Source of the DNA: Gammaproteobacteria bacterium
GTDB taxonomy: Bacteria; Pseudomonadota; Gammaproteobacteria; Steroidobacterales; Steroidobacteraceae
Direction: 5' to 3'
Assembly: GCA_016874295.1 (NCBI GenBank)
Contig: VGUH01000010.1
Span: 31,877-95,876, forward strand
Length of the DNA: 64,000 nucleotides
In this document: one piece after another, positions 10,746-19,589 of the stretch
How positions within the stretch are numbered: the first letter of the stretch is position 1
Layout of the letters: the number at the start of each line of letters is the position of its first letter
The notes under the pieces: model-generated
Database searches by the model: none
What the model saw: only the letters and a program-made list of their open reading frames with translations
What the model was told of the DNA's origin: nothing
Program-made: the position numbers and the translations under genes

Positions 10746-12344
10746 CTAGAGTCCCTGGTAATTCGGCCCCGAGCCCCCTTCGGGCGTGGTCCAGGTGATG
10801 ATTCCGTAGGGATCCTTGATGTCGCAGGACTTGCAGTGCACGCAGTTCGCGGCATTGATCTGCAGGCGCTTGCCGCCCGCGCCGTCGTCCACCATTTCGT
10901 AGACATTCGCCGGGCAGAAGTTTTCGCAGGGATTGCCGAACTCCGTCGTGCAGCGCGTCGCGCAGATCGTCGTGTCCGAGACGACGAGGTGCACGGGCTG
11001 GTGCTCGTCGTGCACGTTGCCGGCGTGATACACGGCGGCGAGCCGATCGCGCGGCGGCAGCGTCCGCGTCACCCAGTCACGGTCCACGGCGGGAGCGTTC
11101 TCCAGACGGTGCAGGGCCAGGTGATTTTCCGTGTGCGACAGCGTCCAGGGCGAGTAGCCTGCCGTCGCGGACTCCCAGGCGCCGTTCACCATTCCGAACC
11201 AGAGCCCGCGGTGAAAGCCAGGCTTGATGTTGCGCACGCGCTTGAGCTCGCGGCCGCCCTCGGAGGCGCGCCAGTGCGCCTCGAAGCCGGCGGTGCCGCC
11301 GGTCTCGGCGAGATGCTCGGCCGCCAGCACGCCGCAGCGGATCGCCTGGTGCACGCCCTTGATCTTCGGCACGTTCAGCGTGCCGGCCGCGTCGCCGACG
11401 ATCAGCAGCCCCGGCGCCTCCATGCGCGGCAGCGACTGCCAGCCGCCGGCGGCGATCGTGCGTGCGCCATAGGCGAGGATCTCGCCGCCGTCGAGCAGGG
11501 GACTGATGCGAGGGTGGTGCTTGAACTGCTGGAAGGCCTCGAAAGGCTTGAAGCGCGGGTCCGCGTAGTCGAGCCCGATGACGTAACCGACGTACACGCG
11601 GTCGCGGTCGAGGTGGTAGAGGAAGCTGCCGCCGTAGGTCTTCGCGTCGACCGGCCAGCCGACTGTGTGCTGGATGAGACCGGGCTCGGCGCGTCCCGGC
11701 GGAAGCTGCCACAGCTCCTTGAACCCGAGGCCATAGGTCTGCGGTTGCCGGCCATCGGCGAGACCGAGCCGCGCGACCAGCTGCTTGGTGACGCTGCCGC
11801 GGCAACCCTCGGCGAGGATCGTCGTGCCGGCGCGGATGTCCGCGCCCGGCGCGTAATTCGGGCCGGGCTCGCGGTCCCGGTCGAGGCCCATGTCGCCGAT
11901 GCGCACGCCCGCGACCCGGCCATCCTCGACGATCGCCTCGGCGGCGGCGAAGCCCGGGAACACGTCCACGCCGAGCGCCTCGGCGCGGGCGGCGAGCAGG
12001 GGCGCGAGCTGGCCCAGCGAGACGATGAAGTTCCCGCGATTGTGCATCTGCGGCGGAGTCGGCAGACGAAAGCCGCGGCTCTTCGTGAAGTACCAGAACT
12101 CGTCGCGCGTCGCCGACACGCAGATATCCGGCGGCGTCTCGCGCCAGCCCGGGAGCAGCGTGTCGAGCGGCTCGGGCTCGAGCACGCAGCCGGAGACCAG
12201 CTGCGCGCCGATCGCGGAGGCTTTCTCCAGCACGCAGACACCGCGGTCGGGCTGCAGCTCCTTGCAGCGGATGGCGGCCGCGAGGCCGGCCGGCCCGCCG
12301 CCGACGATCACGACGTCGTATTCCATGACGTCGCGGTCGGTCAT
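10746..12344 (-). CDS. electron transfer flavoprotein-ubiquinone oxidoreductase
   Basis: Membrane-associated flavoprotein that passes electrons from acyl-CoA dehydrogenases, via ETF, to ubiquinone. At 532 residues it has family length. The FAD-binding motif VVIVGGGPAGLAAAI is at the N-terminus. The C-terminal iron-sulfur domain carries the cluster cysteines (NCVHCKSCDIKDP and the preceding CENFCP). The start ATG at 12344 overlaps the stop of the upstream peptidase gene (ATGA). A longer upstream frame exists but belongs to that gene's antisense pattern. Its presence with isovaleryl-CoA dehydrogenase in one run makes it the likely electron exit for that enzyme. The ETF subunits are not in the window. 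Confidence 0.93.
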   Translation of the reverse strand: MTDRDVMEYDVVIVGGGPAGLAAAIRCKELQPDRGVCVLEKASAIGAQLVSGCVLEPEPLDTLLPGWRETPPDICVSATRDEFWYFTKSRGFRLPTPPQMHNRGNFIVSLGQLAPLLAARAEALGVDVFPGFAAAEAIVEDGRVAGVRIGDMGLDRDREPGPNYAPGADIRAGTTILAEGCRGSVTKQLVARLGLADGRQPQTYGLGFKELWQLPPGRAEPGLIQHTVGWPVDAKTYGGSFLYHLDRDRVYVGYVIGLDYADPRFKPFEAFQQFKHHPRISPLLDGGEILAYGARTIAAGGWQSLPRMEAPGLLIVGDAAGTLNVPKIKGVHQAIRCGVLAAEHLAETGGTAGFEAHWRASEGGRELKRVRNIKPGFHRGLWFGMVNGAWESATAGYSPWTLSHTENHLALHRLENAPAVDRDWVTRTLPPRDRLAAVYHAGNVHDEHQPVHLVVSDTTICATRCTTEFGNPCENFCPANVYEMVDDGAGGKRLQINAANCVHCKSCDIKDPYGIITWTTPEGGSGPNYQGL

Positions 12345-13726
12345 GGCATGCGCGCCCCGGCAAACTGCGGCAGCGCCTTGACGCTCCCGCCGACCCCTGC
12401 GACGTCCCCCGCAACCACGACCGACATGCGCTCGGGCCGGATGAACTCGCGCGCCATTGTCGAGACCTGCTCGGGCGTCACCGCGCGGATGTTCGCGACC
12501 CAGTGACTCAGGAAATCGCCCGGCAGGCCGTGCAGGTCCATGAAGGCGAGCTGGCCGAGTACGCCGGCCGGCGAGGAATTCGAAATCACGAATACGCCGG
12601 CGCGATAGTTCTTGACTGGGTCGAGTTCGGAGATCGCCGGGGCCTCGCGCTGGAGCCGCTCGATCTCCCTGAAGATCTCGGTGAGGGCCGCAGCCGTGTG
12701 CTCGGCCGTGACCTCGGCGGACAGGACCCACAGCGCGCCGCCGCGGCGCGGCCTGATCGATGAATCGGGCGAATAGCTGTAGCCCTTGTCCTCGCGCAGG
12801 TTGGTGGTGATGCGCGAGCCGAACGTGCCGCCGAGCAGGCTGTTCATCAGCGAGGTCTGGAAATAAAGCGGATGCGGCGGGTCGGGAACCGGCACGGCGA
12901 TGCGGACCGAAGATTGCGGGGCCTCCGGGCTGTCGACCAGCGCGAGCTGCAGCTCCTCGCTCGGCTTGGCCGGCAGGTCGGTCGCGGCCTCGCCTGCGCG
13001 CCAGTCACCGAACGCACTGCGCAGTGCCTCCTCGAGCGCCGCACGATGGTAGCGGCCGGCGACATAGACGTGCGTGCGGCGCGCCCCGAAGTTGCGCTCG
13101 TAGAAGCCGCGCAGTCTGGCGATGTCGTAGCCGGCGAGCTGGCCCTCCAGCGGAAGGACCCGCCCGAAGGGGTGCTCGCCGAACACGAGCTTCGCCAGCG
13201 CCTCGTCGGCGAGCGTCTGCGGGTCGGAGCGCGCGACCGCGAGGTTACGCTCGAAATTCGCGAGCACTCGCGGCAATTCGGATTCCGGGAAGCGTGGGTT
13301 GCGCAGCACGTCGGCGAGCAGTGCCGCCGCGGCAGGCGCGTGTTCGGAAAGCACCGAGAGGCTCGCGGTCGTCTGTTCCCCGCCGGCGCCGATCGAGAGC
13401 GCACCGCCCATGCCCGCCGCGGCGCGCGCGATGTCGGCGGCCGAGCGGGTGGTCGTGCTTTCCTTCAACATCTCCACGGTGACGTCCGCGAGCCAGGTAT
13501 CGCGCCCCTCGTCGATGTTGCCGGTGCGGACCGATGCCACCAGGGTGACCTTGGGGACGGTCCCGTAATCGATGAAGGTGATCGCGAGTCCGTTGTCGAG
13601 GCGCACGGTTTCCCGCGACGGCAGCTTGAACTCGTGCGGCGCGCCCGGGGGCGGGGGCAGTTCCCGATCCTGCGCAAACCCAGGAAGCGCGAGCAGGGCG
13701 GCGAGCAGGGCGGCTCGGCGCCTCAT
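12341..13726 (-). CDS. M16 family peptidase-like protein, non-catalytic partner
   Basis: A 461-residue exported protein of the M16 (insulinase/processing-peptidase) fold. The N-terminus MRRRAALLAALLALPGFAQD is a signal peptide with likely cleavage around GFA-Q. The HxxEH zinc motif is absent at the expected place, where the sequence reads VTVEMLKEST. The C-terminal half keeps the family's arginine/tyrosine-containing region (LREDKGYSYS). In M16B pairs one chain is catalytic and the other structural. This looks like the structural chain for the upstream gene, which carries the zinc site. The two genes overlap by 4 bp (ATGA), which supports a stoichiometric pair. The substrate is unknown. Confidence 0.88.
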   Translation of the reverse strand: MRRRAALLAALLALPGFAQDRELPPPPGAPHEFKLPSRETVRLDNGLAITFIDYGTVPKVTLVASVRTGNIDEGRDTWLADVTVEMLKESTTTRSAADIARAAAGMGGALSIGAGGEQTTASLSVLSEHAPAAAALLADVLRNPRFPESELPRVLANFERNLAVARSDPQTLADEALAKLVFGEHPFGRVLPLEGQLAGYDIARLRGFYERNFGARRTHVYVAGRYHRAALEEALRSAFGDWRAGEAATDLPAKPSEELQLALVDSPEAPQSSVRIAVPVPDPPHPLYFQTSLMNSLLGGTFGSRITTNLREDKGYSYSPDSSIRPRRGGALWVLSAEVTAEHTAAALTEIFREIERLQREAPAISELDPVKNYRAGVFVISNSSPAGVLGQLAFMDLHGLPGDFLSHWVANIRAVTPEQVSTMAREFIRPERMSVVVAGDVAGVGGSVKALPQFAGARMP

Positions 13727-15177
13727 GGCGCACCCCCGGCAGGCGCCGGCTGCGCGCGGCCCGGCTCGACGACCTGCACGGTGCGGCGCCCGGGCGCGAG
13801 ATAGACGCGCGCGACCGCGCTGATCTGCTCGGGCGTTACTGCGCGGAAATCGGCCTCGAGACGGTTGATGAGACCCGGGTCGTCGTCGAACAGCGCGAAT
13901 GAAGCGAGCAGGTCTAGGAGGCCGAAGCGCGTGCTCGAGCCGGCCAGGTCGTAGAGCGAGGCGCGCAGCTTGGTCAATGCGCGCGCGAGTTCCTCCGTCG
14001 TGGGCGGCTCGGCCTGGATGCGGGCGATCTCGGCGTCGATGTCGGCGATGATCGCCTCGGGCGTCGCGCCGGGATCGTGGACCAGGTACAGCATCCACAG
14101 CATCGGGCCGTCGTAGGTGAACTCGTTGCCGAGCAGGTTGATGCCGCCGCCGACGCCGCCCGCGTAACCGCGCTCCTGCACCAGCCGCTGCCACAGGCGG
14201 CTGTCCTCGCCCTGCAGCAGGATGGTGTCGAGCAGGCTGAAGGCGTAGTGCTCCGACGTGCCGCGCTCCGGTACCTGCCAGGCGAGCGCCAGGGCAGGGC
14301 GCGGCGCGAGCCGGTCGACGTATGCGTCGCGTTTCTCGCCCTGCTGCACGGGCTCGGCGAGGTCCGGGCGCGCGGGCTGCGGCCGCGCCGGAATGGAGCC
14401 GAAGTGCTTTTCGACCCAGGCGCGCGCGACCGGCGGCTCGAAGTCGCCGGCGATCACCAGCACCGCGTTGTTGGGCGCGTAGTAGGTGTCGAAGAAGGCC
14501 TGCGCATCCGCGAGCGTCGCGGCGTCGAGGTCGGCGAGGTCGCCGTAGAAATTGTGCGCGTTGAACCAGTTCGTGTTCGCGACCTGCGGCATGGTCAGCC
14601 ACGGAAAGCCGCCGTACGGCTGATTGAGCACGTTGTCGCGCACCTCGTTCTTGACCACGCCCTGCTGGTTCTCGAGATTCGCCTGCGTGATCGCCAGCGC
14701 CTTCATCCGGTCGGCTTCGGCCCAGAGCACGGTCTCGAGCACGTGCGCCGGCACGATCTGGTAGTAGTTCGTGTAGTCGAAACGCGTCGAGCCGTTCACG
14801 ACGCCGCCGTTACCCTCGACGAGCCGGATGAACTCCATCTTCCCCAGGTTGCCGGAGCCCTGGAACATCAGGTGCTCGAACAGGTGCGCGAAGCCCGTGC
14901 GGCCGCGCGGCTCGATGCGAAAACCGATGTGGTAGTACACGCCGACCGTCACCGTCGGTGCGGTCACATCGCGGGACAGCACGACTTTGAGCCCGTTGCC
15001 GAGGCGGTAGTACTCGATCGGGATATCGATCGCGCCCGCCGGTGGAGCCGGCGTGGCGGCTACGACTTCGTCCGGGCCCGGTACGGGCGGCGCTGCAGCC
15101 GGCGGCTGCGCGGCGCAGGCAGCAAGCGCCGCGGCGCAGGCGAGCGCGCCCCATCGCGCGAATTGCCGACCGGTCAT
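13723..15177 (-). CDS. M16 family zinc metallopeptidase, lipoprotein, catalytic chain
   Basis: A 484-residue envelope peptidase. The N-terminus has a lipoprotein signal ending in LAAC (Cys21), followed by a proline/alanine-rich linker to about residue 48. The zinc motif HLFEH (98-102) is intact, with the downstream acidic ligand region NEVRDNV. I chose ATG 15177 because it gives a proper lipobox, whereas the longer frame to 15237 would bury it. It sits 10 bp after the SDR gene and overlaps its partner by 4 bp. Why peptidases share a run with leucine-oxidation genes is unclear and may reflect only chromosomal neighbourhood. Confidence 0.9.
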   Translation of the reverse strand: MTGRQFARWGALACAAALAACAAQPPAAAPPVPGPDEVVAATPAPPAGAIDIPIEYYRLGNGLKVVLSRDVTAPTVTVGVYYHIGFRIEPRGRTGFAHLFEHLMFQGSGNLGKMEFIRLVEGNGGVVNGSTRFDYTNYYQIVPAHVLETVLWAEADRMKALAITQANLENQQGVVKNEVRDNVLNQPYGGFPWLTMPQVANTNWFNAHNFYGDLADLDAATLADAQAFFDTYYAPNNAVLVIAGDFEPPVARAWVEKHFGSIPARPQPARPDLAEPVQQGEKRDAYVDRLAPRPALALAWQVPERGTSEHYAFSLLDTILLQGEDSRLWQRLVQERGYAGGVGGGINLLGNEFTYDGPMLWMLYLVHDPGATPEAIIADIDAEIARIQAEPPTTEELARALTKLRASLYDLAGSSTRFGLLDLLASFALFDDDPGLINRLEADFRAVTPEQISAVARVYLAPGRRTVQVVEPGRAQPAPAGGAP

Positions 15178-15187
15178 CACCGGTCCC

Positions 15188-15955
15188 TTACCTGGGCGCC
15201 ATGCGAATGGCGCCGTCGATGCGGATCGTCTCGCCATTCAGCATCCGGTTCGTGACGATCGCGGCCACGAGTTCCGCGTACTCCTCGGGCCGGCCGAGAC
15301 GCGGCGGGAAGGGCACCTGCTTGCCGAGCGAGTCCTGGGCTTCCTGCGGTAGGCCCGCCATCATCGGTGTGCCGAAGATGCCGGGGGCGATGCAGACCAC
15401 GCGGATGCCGAAGCGCGCGAGTTCGCGCGCGAGCGGCAGCACCATGCCGGCGACGGCAGCCTTGGAAGTCGCGTAGGCGACCTGGCCGATCTGCCCTTCG
15501 AAAGCCGCGACCGAAGCGGTGTGGACCAGGAGGCCCCGTTCGCCGTCCTCGCCGGGAGCGTTGTGCTGCATGATCCCCGCCGCCGCGCGGTCGAGCAGGA
15601 AAGTGCCGAGCGTGTTTATCGCCAGTACGCGCTGGAAGGCAGCAACGGGCAGTGGCCCGTCCCTGCCGAGCAGCTTGCCGGGCGTCGCGACGCCGGCACA
15701 GGACACGGACACGTTTATCCCGGCCATGCGCGCCGCGGCCGACTGCACGGCGGCCTCCACTTCGGCCTCCGCCGTCACATCGCAGCGGTGGTAGCTTGCG
15801 GCCGTGCCGAGCCCAGCGGCGGCCCTGCGGCCCGCCTCGTCCTGGACGTCGAGCAATGCCACCTGGCCGCCGCCGGCGACCAGCCGCGCGGCCGTGGCCT
15901 GGCCGAGTCCCGAAGCGCCGCCACTGATGACGGCCTTGACCTGGTTCAGGTTCAT
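15188..15955 (-). CDS. short-chain dehydrogenase, 3-hydroxyacyl-CoA dehydrogenase type
   Basis: A 255-residue Rossmann-fold SDR. The cofactor motif is GGASGLGQA near residue 13, with an aspartate at the end of the second strand (LLDVQD) that favours NAD. The catalytic YxxxK appears as YATSK. Overall sequence and length resemble the HSD17B10/type 2 3-hydroxyacyl-CoA dehydrogenase branch, which oxidises short branched 3-hydroxyacyl-CoAs. This fits a run of branched-chain acyl-CoA genes. The substrate is inferred from resemblance and context only. Confidence 0.85.
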   Translation of the reverse strand: MNLNQVKAVISGGASGLGQATAARLVAGGGQVALLDVQDEAGRRAAAGLGTAASYHRCDVTAEAEVEAAVQSAAARMAGINVSVSCAGVATPGKLLGRDGPLPVAAFQRVLAINTLGTFLLDRAAAGIMQHNAPGEDGERGLLVHTASVAAFEGQIGQVAYATSKAAVAGMVLPLARELARFGIRVVCIAPGIFGTPMMAGLPQEAQDSLGKQVPFPPRLGRPEEYAELVAAIVTNRMLNGETIRIDGAIRMAPR

Positions 15956-15983
15956 GCGTCTCCCGCAAACTACAGTCTACAGG

Positions 15984-16745
15984 CTAGAGCCTCAGGCCGC
16001 CGTCCACCTCGAAGACCCGGCCGGTCACAAACTCGTTTTCGGCGATGAACACCGCCGTTGCGGCGATTTCCGCCGGCTCGCCGAGCCGGTGCAGCGGCAC
16101 CGCGGCCTTCACCCGCCCGACCATCTCCGGCCTCATCGCCGCGAGGATGTCGGTCGCGCAGAAGCCCGGTGCGATCGCCGCGGCGCGTATGCCGTAGCGC
16201 GCGAGCTCCCTGGCCCAGACCACGGTCATCGCGGCAACGCCGGCCTTCGCAGCCGAGTAGTTGGTCTGGCCCGGGTTGCCTTCGCGCGAGATCGACGAGA
16301 TGTTGACGATCAGCCCGCCGTGGCCGCACTGGATCATGCGCTCGGCGCCCTCGCGTCCGCACAGGAACACGCCGGTCAGGTTGACGTCGATGACCGCCTG
16401 CCACTGGGCAAGCGACATCTTCGAATGAATGACACCGTCCTGGGCCTTGACCAGGAGGGCGTCCCGCGTGATGCCCGCGTTGTTGACCAGGATGTCGAAG
16501 CGGCCGAAATCCGCGGTCACTGCGTCGAAACAGCGGATGACATCGGGCTCGGAGGTGACGTCCACGACATGGGCCTTCGCGCGCACGCCCGCGGCCGTGC
16601 ACTGGCCGACCGTTTCGTCGAGCGCCGCGCCGTCGCGGTCGAGCGCTGCGACCTCGGCGCCGCGCGCCGCGAAAGCGAGCGCGATCGCGCGCCCGAGGCC
16701 ACGGGCCGCGCCCGTGACGACCACGACTTTCCCGGGAAGCTGCAT
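15984..16745 (-). CDS. short-chain dehydrogenase/reductase, FabG-like
   Basis: A 253-residue SDR with cofactor motif TGAARGLGRA near residue 11, the NNAG segment and the catalytic YSAAK. It resembles 3-oxoacyl-ACP/CoA reductases, but the pathway is not fixed by sequence. The start ATG at 16745 has an AAAGGGA ribosome-binding site. A strong hairpin sits between it and the upstream carboxylase gene, so its expression may be partly uncoupled from the leucine genes. It is followed 28 bp later by a second SDR gene. Confidence 0.83.
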   Translation of the reverse strand: MQLPGKVVVVTGAARGLGRAIALAFAARGAEVAALDRDGAALDETVGQCTAAGVRAKAHVVDVTSEPDVIRCFDAVTADFGRFDILVNNAGITRDALLVKAQDGVIHSKMSLAQWQAVIDVNLTGVFLCGREGAERMIQCGHGGLIVNISSISREGNPGQTNYSAAKAGVAAMTVVWARELARYGIRAAAIAPGFCATDILAAMRPEMVGRVKAAVPLHRLGEPAEIAATAVFIAENEFVTGRVFEVDGGLRL

Positions 16746-16780
16746 GGATCCCTTTACTGCACTGCGAATGCAGACGCTGA

Positions 16781-16813
16781 AATAGCCAAAGGTTCAAGAC
16801 CTTATCGGCTATT
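16781..16813 (-). terminator. strong hairpin inside the leucine operon
   Basis: A two-part stem: AATAGCC/GGCTATT (7 bp) enclosing AAGGT/ACCTT (5 bp) with a 5-nt loop. It lies in the 83-bp gap between the carboxylase alpha gene and the FabG-like gene. No T-run follows on the minus strand. It may be a partial terminator, an mRNA-processing site or a stabiliser rather than a classical terminator. Confidence 0.45.
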
Positions 16814-16828
16814 GCGCCGCAAGACAAC

Positions 16829-18799
16829 TCAGCATGGGTCGATGTCGAAGAGGACGGTTTCGGCCTCGACCAGTTCGCCGGCGCGCGCGAGGACGTTGGC
16901 GACGGTGCCGGCACGGCCTGCGCGGATGGCGTGCTGCATCTTCATGCCCTCGACCACTGCGAGCACGTCGCCGCGCGTCACCGCATCGCCGACCTGCACG
17001 CGCAGCTCGACCACGCGGCCCGGCAGCGGCGATGCGGGATGGGCATCCGCGTCTTCTGCGCTGCGCTCGAACGGCCACGCCGGCGCGAGCTCGATCTGGT
17101 CGGCGCTCTCGCCGACGACCTGCAGGCGCTCGCGGTCGCGGATCAGCTCGAGCTCGCGCGAGCCGTGGCCGGCGTCGGCGGCGAAGCGACCGGCGCCGAG
17201 TGCCCGCACCTGTCCCGTGACCCGCGTGCTGCCTGCTGTGAGCTCGAGCGTCTCGCCGTCGCGCCGCGCGCGCCAGCGGCGGTGCAATGGCGTGCAGAGA
17301 CCCACTGACTGTTCCGCGGCGGCGCCGGCGCGCCAGCCGTCGCCGAGTTCCCAGGCTGATGGCGACGACCCTGTAGCGGGCTGGCGCGTATCGAGCGCGA
17401 TCTGCGCCGCCAGCAGCAGCGACTCGGGTTGCGGTTCGGGAACTGCGGTGAGCGCGGTCAACTCCCGATCGATGAAACCCGTGTCGACGTCACCCGCGAC
17501 GAACGCCGGATGCGCCGCGACCGCGCGCAGCAGTGGCAGGTTGTTGGCGACGCCGAACACCGCGGTGCGGTCAAGGCAATGGCGAAGCTTCGCGAGCGCG
17601 CCGGCACGATCGGGACCCGATGCGATCACCTTCGCGATCATCGGGTCGTAATGCACCGTGATTGCGTCGCCGTCCGCGATGCCGGTATCGATGCGCCACT
17701 CCGCATCCGCGGGCGGGTGCGCGAAGCGGCGCACGCGCCCGACCGACGGCAGGAACCCGCGCCGGGGGTCCTCGCTGTAGATGCGCGTCTCGATCGCGTG
17801 GCCCTGCTGACGGATCGCTTCCTGGGCAAGCGGCAGCCGCTCACCCCCCGCGACGCGCAGCTGCCACTCGACAAGGTCGAGCCCGGTGACCGCCTCGGTG
17901 ACCGGATGCTCGACCTGCAGGCGGGTGTTCATCTCCATGAAGTAGAACTCGCCGCCCGCATCGACGATGAACTCGACGGTTCCGGCGTTCACGTAGCCGA
18001 CCGCAAGGGCGGTACGCACGGCCGCGGCAGTCATGGCCGCGCGCGTCGGCGGGTCGATGAAGGGCGAGGGCGATTCCTCGATGATCTTCTGGTAGCGGCG
18101 CTGCACGGAGCACTCGCGTTCGAACAGGTGTACGCAGGAGCCCGCAGCGTCGGCGAAGACCTGGACCTCGACGTGCCGCGGGCGCTCCAGGAAGCGCTCG
18201 AGCAGGAGCCGGCCGTCGCCGAATGCGCTCTCGGCCTCGCCGCGCGCGCCGCGGATCGCCTCGTCGAGCTCGGCCGGCGCGCGCACGACCCGCATGCCCT
18301 TGCCGCCGCCGCCGGCGACCGCCTTGACGAGCAGCGGGTATCCCACGCGCGCCGTTTCCGCGGCGAGCCGCGCGGGCGACTGGTCCTCGCCCATGTAGCC
18401 AGGGACGACCGGCACGCCGGCTGCCGATGCGAGCGCCTTCGCCTCGTGCTTGAGCCCCATCGCGCGGATCGCTGCCGCGGGCGGACCAACGAACACGACG
18501 CCTGCGGCGGCGCAGGCCTCGGCGAACGCGGCGTTCTCCGAGAGAAATCCGTAGCCCGGGTGGATCGCGTCGGCGCGCACCTCGCGCGCGGCGGTGAGGA
18601 TTGCCGCGGCGTTCAGGTACGACTCGCGGGCCGGCGCCGGGCCGATGAGGCGGGCCTCGTCGGCGAGGCGCACGTGCATTGCGCCCTGGTCGGCGTCCGA
18701 GTGAACGACGATCGTGTGCACGCCGAGCCGGTTGCAGCTGCGGATGACGCGGCAGGCGATTTCCCCGCGGTTCGCGATCAGGAGCCGGCGGATCCTCAC
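16829..18799 (-). CDS. liuD: 3-methylcrotonyl-CoA carboxylase alpha (biotin) subunit
   Basis: Biotin-carrying subunit that performs the carboxylation half-reaction in leucine degradation. The 656 residues comprise a biotin carboxylase domain (LLIANRGEIACRV at the start, the ATP-grasp loop GGGGKGM, and EMNTRLQVEHP), a linker, and a C-terminal biotinyl domain. The biotin lysine sits in EGMKMQH. The start is GTG 18799, overlapping the stop of liuC (GTGA). The frame runs much further upstream only because it shadows neighbouring genes. Geranyl- or propionyl-CoA carboxylase is conceivable by domain content. The neighbouring isovaleryl-CoA dehydrogenase and carboxylase beta subunit favour methylcrotonyl-CoA. 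Confidence 0.92.
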   Translation of the reverse strand: MRIRRLLIANRGEIACRVIRSCNRLGVHTIVVHSDADQGAMHVRLADEARLIGPAPARESYLNAAAILTAAREVRADAIHPGYGFLSENAAFAEACAAAGVVFVGPPAAAIRAMGLKHEAKALASAAGVPVVPGYMGEDQSPARLAAETARVGYPLLVKAVAGGGGKGMRVVRAPAELDEAIRGARGEAESAFGDGRLLLERFLERPRHVEVQVFADAAGSCVHLFERECSVQRRYQKIIEESPSPFIDPPTRAAMTAAAVRTALAVGYVNAGTVEFIVDAGGEFYFMEMNTRLQVEHPVTEAVTGLDLVEWQLRVAGGERLPLAQEAIRQQGHAIETRIYSEDPRRGFLPSVGRVRRFAHPPADAEWRIDTGIADGDAITVHYDPMIAKVIASGPDRAGALAKLRHCLDRTAVFGVANNLPLLRAVAAHPAFVAGDVDTGFIDRELTALTAVPEPQPESLLLAAQIALDTRQPATGSSPSAWELGDGWRAGAAAEQSVGLCTPLHRRWRARRDGETLELTAGSTRVTGQVRALGAGRFAADAGHGSRELELIRDRERLQVVGESADQIELAPAWPFERSAEDADAHPASPLPGRVVELRVQVGDAVTRGDVLAVVEGMKMQHAIRAGRAGTVANVLARAGELVEAETVLFDIDPC

Positions 18800-19584
18800 G
18801 CGTCGCGGATCCAGCCGGGCGTGCGCCGCTCGAGGAAGGCCGTGAGCCCCTCGCGCGCCTCGGCGCCCGCGCGCACGCGCGCGATCCAGCGCGCGGTGTC
18901 GGCGAGCAGGGCGTCGTCGCCTGCGTCGCTGCGACCGGTGACGTGGCGCAACAGCCGCTTGATCTCGGCCTGCGCGCCCGGTGCGCCGGCGAGCAGGGCC
19001 GCCAGGATCGCTTCGGTCGCGTCCGCGAGCGCAACGTCGTCCGCGACCTCGTGGACCAGGCCGATACGCCGCGCCGTCGCAGCGTCCATCACCTCGCCGG
19101 TGAGGCACCAGCGCCGCGCTTCCCGCAGGCCGATCGCGCGCACGACGTAAGGCGAGATCATCGCGGGCACCAGGCCGAGCCGCACCTCGGAGAGGGAAAA
19201 GCGCGCGCCGGCCGCCGCGAGGGCGATATCGCAGGCGGCGATGAGCCCGATGGCGCCGCCAAACGCGGCGCCGTTGACCAGCGCGACGGTCGACTGCGGC
19301 TGCCGTTCGAGCGTCTCCAGCATCTTCGCGAAGTGACGCGAGTCCGCTTCGTTCTGCTCCGGGGCCGCCGCGCCGGCAGCGCGCATCTCGCCGATGTCCG
19401 CGCCGGCGCAGAAAACGTTGCCGGCGCCGGTCAGGACGATGGCGCGCACCGTGTTGTCCCCGGCCAGCGCGCCGAGCGCGGCCGTGAGTTCGCCGACCAG
19501 CGCCGCGGACAGCGCGTTCTTCGCCTCGGGCCGGTCCAGGGTCAGGGTGACAATGCCGCGGGCATCCCGGGTCGTGCGCAGCAT
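18796..19584 (-). CDS. liuC: enoyl-CoA hydratase/isomerase, probable methylglutaconyl-CoA hydratase
   Basis: A 262-residue crotonase-family protein. The oxyanion-hole segments are FCAGADIGEM and GAAFGGAIGL, followed by an acidic SEVRLGLVPA stretch carrying the catalytic glutamate. Between the two carboxylase subunit genes, the expected reaction is hydration of 3-methylglutaconyl-CoA to HMG-CoA. The start could be ATG 19584, or GTG 19593 overlapping the stop of liuB in the same GTGA style used elsewhere in the run. I list the ATG. Confidence 0.9.
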   Translation of the reverse strand: MLRTTRDARGIVTLTLDRPEAKNALSAALVGELTAALGALAGDNTVRAIVLTGAGNVFCAGADIGEMRAAGAAAPEQNEADSRHFAKMLETLERQPQSTVALVNGAAFGGAIGLIAACDIALAAAGARFSLSEVRLGLVPAMISPYVVRAIGLREARRWCLTGEVMDAATARRIGLVHEVADDVALADATEAILAALLAGAPGAQAEIKRLLRHVTGRSDAGDDALLADTARWIARVRAGAEAREGLTAFLERRTPGWIRDA

Positions 19585-19589
19585 CGCCG

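Noticed and set aside
15804..17651. 615-codon + strand frame over the SDR and carboxylase genes
   Set aside because: Low-complexity Arg/Ser/Ala composition and complete overlap with well-supported minus-strand genes.
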